A DNA stretch of 64,000 nucleotides, from contig OX377205.1 in assembly GCA_947396885.1 (NCBI GenBank), positions 100,236,428 through 100,300,427 on the forward strand, given 5' to 3'. The translations under genes were made by a program, and so were the position numbers. The DNA comes from Heligmosomoides polygyrus polygyrus. Its lineage: Eukaryota > Nematoda > Chromadorea > Rhabditida > Heligmosomidae. Below, one piece after another: positions 1-12,272 of the stretch. The first letter of the stretch is position 1. Each line of letters starts with the position of its first letter. The notes under the pieces were generated by a model. The model saw nothing but the letters and a program-made list of their open reading frames with translations, was not told the DNA's origin and made no database searches.

Positions 1-3000
1 ACATCAACGGTTGATGTTCTCTGCGCCCTTACTCGCTCATCTTACACTACTCGCTATTTCAAGTAAAATCGTTCAATTTGCTATCAAAAGCTCTATCGAA
101 TGGTACCCAACTTGGCGAAATTTGAAAATAATCGTTTTCGGCAACGTCACCCTCAGCGCAGGCTCGACTTAGCTCGTGCTCGTCCTCGATGGGAAATTGT
201 CAAAAAATCAGTTTTTCCGAAATTGGTCGAAATTAACACCCTTCGACAGTGCTTTTCGAGCTGAACAAAATCGTACTACAGGAAGTGTCGAAAACTGTAA
301 TGTGGGCGCGCAAGGGCGGAAGAAGCTTCAGCCGCAAAGTCCGTCGCCCCAAAACGGCAGCTTGAGTTAAGGCAATATAGGAAGGTGTAGGGTTGTCATT
401 ATGTCAGTGTGAAGAAACTTCACTACTTTGCTCACCTATGCATTTTTGAGCCGGTAGCTTTCCGCCTCTCACCGCAGTGGTCGACTGAATTCGGAAAAAA
501 ATCCTGTCACTCAAGCCTAATCCGCATATTCGCACCGCTATAACTTTGCCCGATCTTAAGCTACGTCGCTGTGCTATGGAACTCTACTGGAACTTCTTAC
601 TGGCTACAAAACCCACTAGCTGTGGCCGGAATGATTCAAGCTTGACGGAGTTATTGAGCTCCAAACACGCCCGCGCGTGTAATTTGGCACATCAACGGTC
701 GATGTTCTCTGCGCCCTTGCTCGCTCATCTTACACTTCTCGCTATTTCAAGTAAAATGGTTCAATTTGCTATCAAAAGCTCTATCGAATGGTACCCAAAT
801 TGGCGAAATTCGAAAATATTGGTTTTCGGCAACGTCACCCTCAGCGCAGGCTCGACTTAGCTCGTGCTCGTCCTCGATGGGAAATTGTCAAAAAATCAGT
901 TTTTCCGAAATTGGTCGAAATTAACACCCTTCGACAGTGCTTTTCGAGCTGAACAAAATCGTACTACAGGAAGTGTCGAAAACTGTAATGTGGGCGCGCA
1001 AGGGCGGAAGAAGCTTCAGCCGCAAAGTCCGTCGCCCCAAAACGGCAGCTTGGGTTAAGCAATGTAGAAAGGCGTAGAGTTGTCATTATGTCAGTGTGAA
1101 GAACCTTCACTACTCTGCACACCTATGCATTTTTGGGCCGGTAGCTTTCCGCCTCTCACCGCAGTGGTCGACTGAATTCGGAAAAAAATCCTGTCACTCA
1201 AGCCTAACCCGCATATTCGCACCGTTATAACTTTGCCTGTTCTTAAGCTACGTCGCTGTGCTAAGGAGCTCTACTGGAACTTCTTACTGGCTACAAAACC
1301 CACTAGCTGTGGCCGGAATGATTCAAGCTTGACGGAGTTACGGTGCTCCAAACACGACCGCGCGTGTAATTTGGCACATCAACGGTCGATGTTCTCTGCG
1401 CCCTTGCTCGCTCATCTTACACTTCTCGCTATTTCAAGTAAAATCGTTCAATTTGCTATCAAAAGCTCTATCGAACGGTACCCAACTTGGCGAAATTTGA
1501 AAATAATCGTTTTCGGCAACGTCACCCTCAGCGCAGGCCTCGGCTTAGCTCGTGCTCGTCCTCGATGGGAAATTGTCAAAAAATCAGTTTTTCCGAAATT
1601 GGTCGAAATTAACACCGTTCGACAGTGCTTTTCGAGCTGAACAAAATCGTACTACAGGAAGTGTCGAAAACTGTAATGTGGGCGCGCAAGGGCGGAAGAA
1701 GCTTCAGCCGCAAAGTCCGTCGCCCCAAAACGGCAGCTTGGGTTAAGGCAATGTAGAAAGGCGTAGAGTTGTCATTATGTCAGTGTGAAGAAACTTCACT
1801 ACTTTGCTCACCTATGCATTTTTGGGCCGGTAGCTTTCCGCATCTCACCGCAGTGGTCGACTGAATTCGGAAAAAAATCCTGTCACTCAAGCCTAACCCG
1901 CATATTCGCACCGCTATAACTTTGCCCGATCTTAAGCTACGTCGCTGTGCTATGGAACTCTACTGGAACTTCTTACTGGCTACAAAACCCACTAGCTGTG
2001 GCCGGAATGATTCAAGCTTGACGGAGTTATTGAGCTCCAAACACGCCCGCGCGTGTAATTTGGCACATCAACGGTCAATGTTCTCTGCGCCCTTGCTCGC
2101 TCATCTTACACTTCTCGCTATTTCAAGTAAAATCGTTCAATTTGCTATCAAAAGCTCTATCGAACGGTACCCAACTTGGCGAAATATGAAAATAATCGTT
2201 TTCGGCAACGTCACCCTCAGCGCAGGCTCGGCTTAGCTCGTGCTCGTCCTCGATGGGAAATTGTCAAAAAATCAGTTTTTCCGAAAATGGTCGAGATTGA
2301 CACCGTTCGACAGAGCTTTTCGAGCTGAACAGAACCGTATTACTGGAAGTGTCAAATACTCAAACTTGGGCGAGCAAGTGGCGCAAAAAGCCTCAGCCGC
2401 TAAGTCCATCGCCCCAAAACGGCAGCTTGGGTTAAGGCAATATAGGAAGGTGTAGGGTTGTCATTATGTCAGTGTGAAGAACCTTCACTACTTTGCACAC
2501 CTATGCATTTCTGGGCCGGTAGCTTTCCGCCTCTTACCGCAGTGGTCGACTGAATTCGGAAAAAAATCCTGTCACTCAAGCCTAACCCGCATATTCGCAC
2601 CGCTATAACTTTGCCCGATCTTAAGCTACGTCGCTGTGCTATGGAACTCTACTGGAGCTTCTTACTGGCTACAAAACCCACTAGCTGTGGCCGGAATGAT
2701 TCAAGCTTGACGGAGTTATTGAGCTCCAAACACGCCCGCGCGTGTAATTTGGCACATCAACGGTCGACGTTCTCCGCGCCCTTACTCGCTCATCTTACAC
2801 TACTCGCTATTTCAAGTAAAATCGTTCAGTTTGCTATCAAAAGCTCTATCGAATGGTACCCAACTTGGCGAAATTCGAAAATATTGGTTTTCGACAACGT
2901 CACCCTCAGCGCAGGCTCGACTTAGCTCGTGCTCGTCCTCGACGGGAAATTGTCAAAAAATCAGTTTTTCCCAAATTGGTCGAAATTGACACCGTTCGAC

Positions 3001-3058
3001 AGTGCTTTTCGAGCTGAACGGAACCGTATTACTGGAAGTGTCAAATACTCAAATGTGG
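1..3058 (+). repeat. Satellite array, + arm, proximal segment (~688 bp monomer)
   Basis: Tandem head-to-tail monomers repeat every 687-689 bp; the same landmark (GCTCGTGCTCGTCC) recurs at about 176, 864, 1552, 2240 and 2929. Landmarks inside each unit, in order, are an A6-8 run after GAATTCGG, the motif CGCCCGCGCGTGTAATT, AAAAGCTCTATCGAA, GTCACCCTCAGCGCAGG and CCAAAACGGCAGCTTGGG. The array enters from outside the window at its left edge and ends at the RTE insertion. Units differ by scattered substitutions and by a ~75 bp block that exists in two forms (see findings). Confidence 0.97.
3040..3058. repeat. Left target-site duplication of the RTE element
   Basis: The 19 bp gtcaaatactcaaatgtgg is repeated exactly at 6194-6212 on the other side of the RTE insertion. 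The uninterrupted version survives in a paralogous monomer at 12387-12405, where the sequence runs on as GGCGAGCAAG. Confidence 0.95.
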
Positions 3059-3063
3059 TGGCG

Positions 3064-6000
3064 ATGTCCGTTCCTCCTCGTGGTGCCACTGGAAACTGCT
3101 CGCCTCTGCGAGCTAAGCCAAGCACGGACATTCGAATGCAGGCGACAGGCCCTGGTGACAGGCCGGCCTACGAACAACCCAATGTCACATCGTATGGGTG
3201 TATGTCAGTTCATGTTTTTCGAGATAATGCTACGGCGTCCGCGGGAGCCGACGCGCACTCGCAAAGCCCGGCGAGTGTGAGAAGTATGCGAGGGTCCCTG
3301 GTGCGAGGATGGCATCGGGGGGCAACTGAGCTAGTCCGAAAGTCCCGTAACGTAAGCAGGACCCGCGTAGCAACGCTGAATGTGGGTACGTTGACGGGCC
3401 GCTCGTGCGAGTTGGTAGAAGCACTGGAGCGTAGAAGAGTTGATTTCTGTGCGGTGCAGGAGACGAGGTGGTCCTGCCGCAAGGCAAGGGATATAGGACG
3501 TGGCTTCAAGGCCGTTCTATGTGGAAGTCCCAGGACCACCAGTGGTGTTGGTATAATCGTCTCCGAGCGTTTCCGAGACTCGATTGTAAGCGTCGAGCGC
3601 TTTGACGATCGATTGATGAAGATCGTTGTCGCCGCTAAGGAGCGACTCTTCCACTTCTTCTCTGCGTATGCTCCGCAGACTGGCTGTTCCGGTCAAGCCA
3701 AGGATGAGTTTTGGAGCCTGCTTGATGAGAAGACAGCAGAGGTACCGTCGAAAGACGTCATCATCGTCGCTGGTGACCTCAATGGGCACGTAGGCGCTAC
3801 GAAAGACGGGTACAGCTGTCATGGTGGATTCGGCTATGGGTTGCGTAACACAGATGGTGAGCGTATCCTTGAATATGCGGATTCGCATAACCTCACCATA
3901 ATGAACACCGTGTTTCGCAAACGCAACTCCCACCTTATCTCGTTCTATAGTGGGAACACCAAGACGCAGATAGACTTCGTCCTTGTGAGAGATCGTGACC
4001 GAAATCTCGTCACAGACGCGAAGATCGTGCCGTATGAAACGGTCGCCCCACAGCATCGTCCGCTGATCTGTACTTTGAAGATCGCTCCTCCGAGGCTGCA
4101 GCAGGTTGAGCGATGCGGTGCTGCAAGAATCAAGTGGTGGCGAATGAAAGAGAAAGAAGCAGCTGTGATTTCTCGCGTACGGTTACCGACAGTCACGACT
4201 GTCGACGAAACTTGGAAGAAAGCGACCGACGCGATACTTCAAGCTGCGAGGTCAGAACTTGGCACTACGAAACCTGGACGACGAAAGGTCTACATGCAGG
4301 CATGGCTGTGGACGAACGATGTGAAAGAAAAGGTTCGAGAGAAGAAAGCGCTTTATCATGTGTTTCTCGGCGACAAGACCGCCAATAATTGGCAAAAGTA
4401 CCACGAAGCGAAAAAAGCTGCCAAGAAGGCTGTGGCCGTAGCAAAAGCCACTCATTACAATGATGTCTACGAAAAGCTTGAGTCGCGCGATGGCGAGCGG
4501 TATCTGTACCGACTTGCGAAAAACCGTCATCGCCAATCCGAGGATATAGAGAAGTTCTTTGGCATCAATGATGAGAACGGCCATCTTCTGACAGAACGCA
4601 AAAAGGCCTTGAAGCGATGGTGCGATTATTTCGAGGGAATTTCGACTGAAGAGTTCCCTCATCCGGCCGTCCCTTCTGTGGCTCCTATCCACGGTCCCGT
4701 CCACAAAATCACTGTGGAGGAAACTGACGCGGCTCTGAGGATGATGAGACCGGGCAAGGCGACTGGTCCAGATGACTTGCCAGCTGACTTATGGAAGTCG
4801 AAGTTCTGGTACTCTGCTGAGTGGTTGGCCAAGTTTTTCAACCAGGTTGTAGCGGAGAAGAAAGTGCCTGATGTTTGGCAGGAAAGTACGACGATCCCGA
4901 TTTGGAAGAAGAAGGGCAGCCCTGCAGACTGCTCAAATTACCGTCCGATTCGGTTGCTCTCGCACAGCATGAAGATCTTCGAGCGAATCCTCGATAGCCG
5001 AATTCGCGATATCGTCAAGCTTTCCAGCAATCAGTGCGGCTTCGTGGCTGGTTGTGGCACTATCGATGCCATACATGCCGCCCGTCTTCTGGTGGAGAAG
5101 CATCGCGAGAAACAGAGGCCGGTGCATCTTGCCTTTCTCGACTTGGAGAAGGCCTTCGATCGCGTACCGCGTGAGGTTATATGGTACGCCCTACGACAGC
5201 ACGGTGTTCCCGAAGAACTTGTAGAGTGGGTGCGAATGCTATACTCTTGTCCAAAGAGTCGTGTGCAAGCGGCAGCAGGAACCTCGACGGAGTTTCCCAT
5301 CTCTGTTGGGGTGCACCAAGGATCTGCGCTTTCCCCACTCCTCTTTGTTGTCGTAATGGATGCCATTACGCGAGATCTTCAGAAGCCCGTCCCTTGGACG
5401 TTGCTATATGCTGATGACGTGATGCTCGCCTGCGAAGACAAAGGTGAGCTCGAGCGAGAGGTGCAAGCTTGGTGCGACCGCCTGGCCATGTTCGGACTCA
5501 AATTGAACGTCAAGAAGACCGAGTACCTAACGACTGACGTAAGCGAGTCCGGCTCCATTAAGATTAACGGTACTGAGCTTGCACGCACTTCGGTGTTTAA
5601 ATACCTGGGATCAGCAATAGCCTCTGATGGCAGTCTGATGGTTGAAGTAAACTCACGCGTGAGCGCAGCTTGGTCGAAGTGGCGCTCGTTGACTGGAGTA
5701 CTCTGCGACAAGAAGATGCCAGAGCGCTTAAAGTCGAAGATCTACAAAACCGTCGTCCGGCCGGTAGCGATGTACGGAGCTGAGTGTTGGCCTGCGACAA
5801 AGGAAACGGAAAGTCGCCTCAGCGTAATGGAAACGAAGATGCTGCGCTGGATGGCTGGAGTCACGCGCCTGGACCGCATCCGAAACGAGGCTATTCGGCA
5901 GAAGTTCGGTGTCGCGCCGATAGCGGACAAGATGCGTGAAGCTCGCTTACGATGGTACGGCCACGTTCTGCGTGGAAAGGAAGACAGCGTCCGTAAGATA

Positions 6001-6180
6001 GGCCTTAACTTCGTAGTGTCTGGAAAACGGCCTAGAGGACGCCCGAAGCAGCGCTGGGCTGATACGTTACACAAGGACTTTAAAGTAGCTGGTGTCCACC
6101 CTGATCTAGCACGGGATCGGGAAAGATGGCGACATGGCACCAGAAAAGCGGACCCCGTCATGATGCGGGACAAACGCTGA
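3064..6180 (+). CDS. RTE retrotransposon ORF: apurinic-type endonuclease plus reverse transcriptase, intact
   Basis: Product of 1038 residues from the ATG at 3064. The frame is also open upstream into the satellite (to 2929), but that part lies outside the element. The N-terminal third is an exonuclease-endonuclease-phosphatase domain: Asn in TLNVGTL (residue ~106), Glu in QETRW (~133), Asp and Asn in GDLNG (~238/240), Asp in IDFVL (~304) and His in APQHRPL (~331). The central region is a reverse transcriptase: NYRPI, FLDLEKAFDR (catalytic Asp ~693), HQGSALSP (~751) and YADD (~782-785). The C-terminal region holds RPVAMYGAECW and RLRWYGHVLR, as in RTE/CR1-like proteins. The family nicks target DNA and primes reverse transcription of its own RNA at the nick. 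No stop or frameshift is seen, so it may be active. The window shows no promoter outside the satellite. Confidence 0.93.
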   Translation: MSVPPRGATGNCSPLRAKPSTDIRMQATGPGDRPAYEQPNVTSYGCMSVHVFRDNATASAGADAHSQSPASVRSMRGSLVRGWHRGATELVRKSRNVSRTRVATLNVGTLTGRSCELVEALERRRVDFCAVQETRWSCRKARDIGRGFKAVLCGSPRTTSGVGIIVSERFRDSIVSVERFDDRLMKIVVAAKERLFHFFSAYAPQTGCSGQAKDEFWSLLDEKTAEVPSKDVIIVAGDLNGHVGATKDGYSCHGGFGYGLRNTDGERILEYADSHNLTIMNTVFRKRNSHLISFYSGNTKTQIDFVLVRDRDRNLVTDAKIVPYETVAPQHRPLICTLKIAPPRLQQVERCGAARIKWWRMKEKEAAVISRVRLPTVTTVDETWKKATDAILQAARSELGTTKPGRRKVYMQAWLWTNDVKEKVREKKALYHVFLGDKTANNWQKYHEAKKAAKKAVAVAKATHYNDVYEKLESRDGERYLYRLAKNRHRQSEDIEKFFGINDENGHLLTERKKALKRWCDYFEGISTEEFPHPAVPSVAPIHGPVHKITVEETDAALRMMRPGKATGPDDLPADLWKSKFWYSAEWLAKFFNQVVAEKKVPDVWQESTTIPIWKKKGSPADCSNYRPIRLLSHSMKIFERILDSRIRDIVKLSSNQCGFVAGCGTIDAIHAARLLVEKHREKQRPVHLAFLDLEKAFDRVPREVIWYALRQHGVPEELVEWVRMLYSCPKSRVQAAAGTSTEFPISVGVHQGSALSPLLFVVVMDAITRDLQKPVPWTLLYADDVMLACEDKGELEREVQAWCDRLAMFGLKLNVKKTEYLTTDVSESGSIKINGTELARTSVFKYLGSAIASDGSLMVEVNSRVSAAWSKWRSLTGVLCDKKMPERLKSKIYKTVVRPVAMYGAECWPATKETESRLSVMETKMLRWMAGVTRLDRIRNEAIRQKFGVAPIADKMREARLRWYGHVLRGKEDSVRKIGLNFVVSGKRPRGRPKQRWADTLHKDFKVAGVHPDLARDRERWRHGTRKADPVMMRDKR

Positions 6181-6193
6181 AGAAGAAGAAGAA
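6181..6193 (+). repeat. (AGA)n tail of the RTE element
   Basis: Thirteen bases of AGA repeats follow the TGA stop at once and abut the right target-site duplication. There is no AATAAA and no 3' UTR, so the stop codon itself is in phase with the microsatellite tail. Confidence 0.85.
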
Positions 6194-6212
6194 GTCAAAT
6201 ACTCAAATGTGG
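6194..6212. repeat. Right target-site duplication of the RTE element
   Basis: Exact copy of the 19 bp at 3040-3058. Satellite sequence (GCGAGCAAGTGG) resumes immediately after it. Confidence 0.95.
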
Positions 6213-9200
6213 GCGAGCAAGTGGCGCAAGAAGCCTCAGCCGCTAAGTCCATCGCCCCAAAACGGCAGCTTGGGTTAAGGCAATATAGGAAGTTGTAGGG
6301 TTGTCATTATGTCAGTGTGAAGAAACTTCACTACTTTGCTCACCTATGCATTTTTGAGCCGGTAGCTTTCCGCATCTCACCGCAGTGGTCGACTGAATTC
6401 CGAAAAAAATCCTGTCACTCAAGCCTAACCCGCACATTCGCACCGCTATAACTTTGCCCGTTCTTAAGCTACGTCGCTGTGCTACGGAGCGCTACTGGAA
6501 CTTCCTACTGGCTGTGAAACCCACAAGCTGTAGCCGGAACGATTCAAGTTTGACCGAGTTACGGTGCTCCAAACACGACCGCGCGTGTAATTTGGCACAT
6601 CAACGGTCGATGTTCTCTGCGCCCTTGCTCGCTCATCTTACACTACTCGCTATTTCAAGTAAAATCGTTCAATTTGCTATCAAAAGCTCTATCGAATGGT
6701 GCCCAACTTGGCGAAATTCGAAAATAATGGTTTTCGGCAACGTCACCCTCAGCGCAGGCTCGACTTAGCTCGTGCTCGTCCTCGACGGGAAATTGTCAAA
6801 AAATCAGTTTTTCCCAAATTGGTCGAAATTGACACCGTTCGACAGTGCTTTTCGAGCTGAACAAAATCGTACTACAGGAAGTGTCGAAAACTGTAATGTG
6901 GGCGCGCAAGGGCGGAAGAAGCTTCAGCCGCAAAGTCCGTCGCCCCAAAACGGCAGCTTGGGTTAAGGCAATGTAGAAAGGCGTAGAGTTGTCATTATGT
7001 CAGTGTGAAGAACCTTCACTACTTTGCTCACCTATGCATTTTTGAGCAGGTAGCTTTCCGCATCTCACCGCAGTGGTCGACTGAATTCGGAAAAAAATCC
7101 TGTCACTCAAGCCTAACCCGCATATTCGCACCGCTATAACTTTGCCCGTTCTCAAGCTACGTCGCTGTGCTATGGAACGCTACTGGAACTTCTTACTGGC
7201 TACAAAACCCACTAGCTGTGGCCGGAATGATTCAAGCTTGACGGAGTTATTGAGCTCCAAACACGCCCGCGCGTGTAATTTGGCACATCAACGGTCGATG
7301 TTCTCTGCGCCCTTGCTCGCTCATCTTACACTTCTCGCTATTTCAAGTAAAATCGTTCAATTTGCTATCAAAAGCTCTATCGAACGGTACCCAAATTGGC
7401 GAAATATGAAAATAATCGTTTTCGGCAACGTCACCCTCAGCGCAGGCTCGACTTAGCTCGTGCTCGTCCTCGATGGGAAATTGTCAAAAAATCAGTTTTT
7501 CCGAAATTGGTCGAAATTAACACCCTTCGACAGTGCTTTTCGAGCTGAACAAAATCGTACTACAGGAAGTGTCAAATACTCAAACTTGGGCGAGCAAGTG
7601 GCGCAAAAAGCCTCAGCCGCTAAGTCCATCGCCCAAAACGGCAGCTTGGGTTAAGGCAATATAGGAAGGTGTAGGGTTGTCATTATGTCAGTGTGAAGAA
7701 ACTTCACTACTTTGCTCATCTATGCATTTTTGAGCCGGTAGCTTTCCGCATCTCACCGCAGTGGTCGACTGAATTCGGAAAAAAATCCTGTCACTCAAGC
7801 CTAACCCGCATATTCGCACCGCTATAACTTTGCCCGTTCTCAAGCTACGTCGCTGTGCTATGGAACGCTACTGGAACTTCTTACTGGCTACAAAACCCAC
7901 TAGCTGTGGCCGGAATGATTCAAGCTTGACGGAGTTATTGAGCTCCAAACACGCCCGCGCGTGTAATTTGGCACATCAACGGTCGACGTTCTCCGCGCCC
8001 TTACTCGCTCATCTTACACTTCTCGCTATTTCAAGTAAAATCGTTCAATTTGCTATCAAAAGCTCTATCGAACGGTACCCAACTTGGCGAAATATGAAAA
8101 TAATCGTTTTCGGCAACGTCACCCTCAGCGCAGGCTCGGCTTAGCTCGTGCTCGTCCTCGATGGGAAATTGTCAAAAAATCAGTTTTTCCGAAAATGGTC
8201 GAGATTGACACCGTTCGACAGAGCTTTTCGAGCTGAACAGAACCGTATTACTGGAAGTGTCAAATACTCAAACTTGGGCGAGCAAGTGGCGCAAAAAGCC
8301 TCAGCCGCTAAGTCCATCGCCCAAAACGGCAGCTTGGGTTAAGGCAATATAGGAAGGTGTAGGGTTGTCATTATGTCAGTGTGAAGAACCTTCACTACTT
8401 TGCTCACCTATGCATTTTTGAGCCGGTAGCTTTCCGCATCTCACCGCAGTGGTCGACTGGATTCGGAAAAAATCCTGTCACTCAAGCCTAACCCGCATAT
8501 TCGCACCGCTATAACTTTGCCCGTTCTCAAGCTACGTCGCTGTGCTATGGAACGCTACTGGAACTTCTTACTGGCTACAAAACCCACTAGCTGTGGCCGG
8601 AATGATTCAAGCTTGACGGAGTTATTGAGCTCCAAACACGCCCGCGCGTGTAATTTGGCACATCAACGGTCGACGTTCTCCGCGCCCTTACTCGCTCATC
8701 TTACACTTCTCGCTATTTCAAGTAAAATCGTTCAATTTGCTATCAAAAGCTCTATCGAACGGTACCCAACTTGGCGAAATATGAAAATAATCGTTTTCGG
8801 CAACGTCACCCTCAGCGCAGGCTCGGCTTAGCTCGTGCTCGTCCTCGATGGGAAATTGTCAAAAAATCAGTTTTTCCGAAAATGGTCGAGATTGACACCG
8901 TTCGACAGAGCTTTTCGAGCTGAACAGAACCGTATTACTGGAAGTGTCAAATACTCAAACTTGGGCGAGCAAGTGGCGCAAAAAGCCTCAGCCGCTAAGT
9001 CCATCGCCCAAAACGGCAGCTTGGGTTAAGGCAATATAGGAAGGTGTAGGGTTGTCATTATGTCAGTGTGAAGAACCTTCACTACTTTGCTCACCTATGC
9101 ATTTTTGAGCCGGTAGCTTTCCGCATCTCACCGCAGTGGTCGACTGGATTCGGAAAAAATCCTGTCACTCAAGCCTAACCCGCATATTCGCACCGCTATA

Positions 9201-11819
9201 ACTTTGCCCGTTCTCAAGCTACGTCGCTGTGCTATGGAACGCTACTGGAACTTCTTACTGGCTACAAAACCCACTAGCTGTGGCCGGAATGATTCAAGCT
9301 TGACGGAGTTATTGAGCTCCAAACACGCCCGCGCGTGTAATTTGGCACATCAACGGTCGATGTTCTCTGCGCCCTTGCTCGCTCATCTTACACTTCTCGC
9401 TATTTCAAGTAAAATCGTTCAATTTGCTATCAAAAGCTCTATCGAACGGTACCCAACTTGGCGAAATATGAAAATAATCGTTTTCGGCAACGTCACCCTC
9501 AGCGCAGGCTCGGCTTAGCTCGTGCTCGTCCTCGACGGGAAATTGTCAAAAAATCAGTTTTTCCCAAATTGGTCGAAATTGACACCGTTCGACAGTGCTT
9601 TTCGAGCTGAACAAAATCGTACTACAGGAAGTGTCGAAAACTGTAATGTGGGCGCGCAAGGGCGGAAGAAGCTTCAGCCGCAAAGTCCGTCGCCCCAAAA
9701 CGGCAGCTTGGGTTAAGGCAATGTAGAAAGGCGTAGAGTTGTCATTATGTCAGTGTGAAGAACCTTCACTACTTTGCTCACCTATGCATTTTTGAGCAGG
9801 TAGCTTTCCGCATCTCACCGCAGTGGTCGACTGAATTCGGAAAAAAATCCTGTCACTCAAGCCTAACCCGCATATTCGCACCGCTATAACTTTGCCCGTT
9901 CTCAAGCTACGTCGCTGTGCTATGGAACGCTACTGGAACTTCTTACTGGCTACAAAACCCACTAGCTGTGGCCGGAATGATTCAAGCTTGACGGAGTTAT
10001 TGAGCTCCAAACACGCCCGCGCGTGTAATTTGGCACATCAACGGTCGATGTTCTCTGCGCCCTTGCTCGCTCATCTTACACTTCTCGCTATTTCAAGTAA
10101 AATCGTTCAATTTGCTATCAAAAGCTCTAGCGAACGGTACCCAACTTGGCGAAATATGAAAATAATCGTTTTCGGCAACGTCACCCTCAGCGCAGGCTCG
10201 GCTTAGCTCGTGCTCGTCCTCGATGGGAAATTGTCAAAAAATCAGTTTTTCCGAAAATGGTCGAGATTGACATCGTTCGACAGAGCTTTTCGAGCTGAAC
10301 AGAACCGTATTACTGGAAGTGTCAAATACTCAAACTTGGGCGAGCAAGTGGCGCAAAAAGCCTCAGCCGCTAAGTCCATCGCCCCAAAACGGCAGCTTGG
10401 GTTAAGGCAATATAGGAAGGTGTAGGGTTGTCATTATGTCAGTGTGAAGAACCTTCACTACTTTGCACACCTATGCATTTCTGGGCCGGTAGCTTTCCGC
10501 CTCTTACCGCAGTGGTCGACTGAATTCGGAAAAAAATCCTGTCACTCAAGCCTAACCCGCATATTCGCACCGTTATAACTTTGCCTGTTCTTAAGCTACG
10601 TCGCTGTGCTATGGAACGCTACTGGAACTTCTTACTGGCTGCGAAACCCACAAGCTGTAGCCGGAACGATTCAAGTTTGACCGAGTTACGGTGCTCCAAA
10701 CACGCCCGCGCGTGTAATTTGGCACATCAACGGTCGATGTTCTCTGCGCCCTTGCTCGCTCATCTTACACTTCTCGCTATTTCAAGTAAAATCGTTCAAT
10801 TTGCTATCAAAAGCTCTATCGAACGGTACCCAACTTGGCGAAATTTGAAAATAATGGTTTTCGGCAACGTCACCCTCAGCGCAGGCTCGACTTAGCTCGT
10901 GCTCGTCCTCGATGGGAAATTGTCAAAAAATCAGTTTTTCCGAAATTGGTCGAAATTAACACCCTTCGACAGTGCTTTTCGAGCTGAACAAAATCGTACT
11001 ACAGGAAGTGTCGAAAACTGTAATGTGGGCGCGCAAGGGCGGAAGAAGCTTCAGCCGCAAAGTCCGTCGCCCCAAAACGGCAGCTTGGGTTAAGGCAATA
11101 TAGGATGGCGTAGAGTTGTCATTATGTCAGTGTGAAGAAACTTCACTACTGTGCTCACCTATGCATTTTTGAGCCGGTAGCTTTCCGCATCTCACCGCAG
11201 TGGTCGACTGAATTCGGAAAAAAATCCTGTCACTCAAGCCTAACCCGCATATTCGCACCGCTATAACTTTGCCCGATCTTAAGCTACGTCGCTGTGCTAT
11301 GGAACTCTACTGGAACTTCTTACTGGCTACAAAACCCACTAGGTGTGGCCGGAATGATTCAAGCTTGACGGAGTTATTGAGCTCCAAACACGCCCGCGCG
11401 TGTAATTTGGCACATCAACGGTCGACGTTCTCCGCGCCCTTACTCGCTCATCTTACACTACTCGCTATTTCAAGTAAAATCGTTCAGTTTGATATCAAAA
11501 GCTCTATCGAATGGTACCCAACTTGGCGAAATTCGAAAATATTGGTTTTCGGCAACGTCACCCTCAGCGCAGGCTCGACTTAGCTCGTGCTCGTCCTCGA
11601 TGGGAAATTGTCAAAAAATCAGTTTTTCCGAAATTGGTCGAAATTAACACCGTTCGACAGTGCTTTTCGAGCTGAACAAAATCGTACTACAGGAAGTGTC
11701 GAAAACTATAATGTGGGCGCGCAAGGGCGGAAGAAGCTTCAGCCGCAAAGTCCGTCGCCCCAAAACGGCAGCTTGGGTTAAGGCAATGTAGAAAGGCGTA
11801 GAGTTGTCATTATGTCAGT

Positions 11820-12272
11820 GTGAAGAACCTTCACTACTTTGCACACCTATGCATTTTTGGGCCGGTAGCTTTCCGCCTCTCACCGCAGTGGTCGACTGAA
11901 TTCGGAAAAAAAATCCTGTCACTCAAGCCTAACCCGCATATTCGCACCGTTATAACTTTGCCTGTTCTTAAGCTACGTCGCTGTGCTAAGGAGCTCTACT
12001 GGAACTTCTTACTGGCTGCGAAACCCACAAGCTGTAGCCGGAACGAATCAAGTTTGACCGAGTTACGGTGCTCCAAACACGACCGCGCGTGTAATTTGGC
12101 CCATCAACGGTCGACGTTCTCCGCGCCCTTACTCGCTCATCTTACACTACTCGCTATTTCAAGTAAAATCGTTCAGTTTGATATCAAAAGCTCTATCGAA
12201 TGGTACCCAACTTGGCGAAATTCGAAAATATTGGTTTTCGGCAACGTCACCCTCAGCGCAGGCTCGACTTAG
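11820..12272 (+). other. Satellite monomer with extended latent reading frame (150 codons)
   Basis: An eighth A in the homopolymer near 11905 (most monomers have seven) restores one frame from a GTG at 11820 through the usual 104-codon segment to the conserved TAG. The start would be GTG and no Kozak-like ATG is apparent, so I do not call it a gene. The translation resembles no family I know. Confidence 0.35.

Larger units (their letters stand above)
3059..6193 (+). mobile_element. Full-length RTE-clade non-LTR retrotransposon
   Basis: This 3135 bp element sits inside one satellite monomer between perfect 19 bp target-site duplications. It has almost no 5' leader (ATG 5 bp from the left end), one long reading frame, and a 3' end made only of a short (AGA)n run directly after the stop codon. 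One ORF holding endonuclease and reverse transcriptase, a tiny 3' UTR and a short trinucleotide tail are family hallmarks of RTE elements. Perfect target duplications, an open frame and a clean tail argue for recent insertion. It is not flanked by LTRs and is not 5' truncated within the coding region, although a longer original leader cannot be excluded. Confidence 0.93.

Noticed and set aside
176..370. 64-codon and 104-codon frames in every monomer as individual genes
   Set aside because: They start at GTG or TTG, recur in every satellite unit because the units are near-identical, and show no known domain. They are kept only as an observation on latent coding.
2929..3063. In-frame N-terminal extension of the RTE protein
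   Set aside because: These 45 codons are satellite sequence upstream of the element boundary. They are open by chance, and the element's own ATG is at 3064.
3210..6173. Antisense frames opposite the RTE ORF
   Set aside because: Shadows of a long coding frame, without domains of their own.
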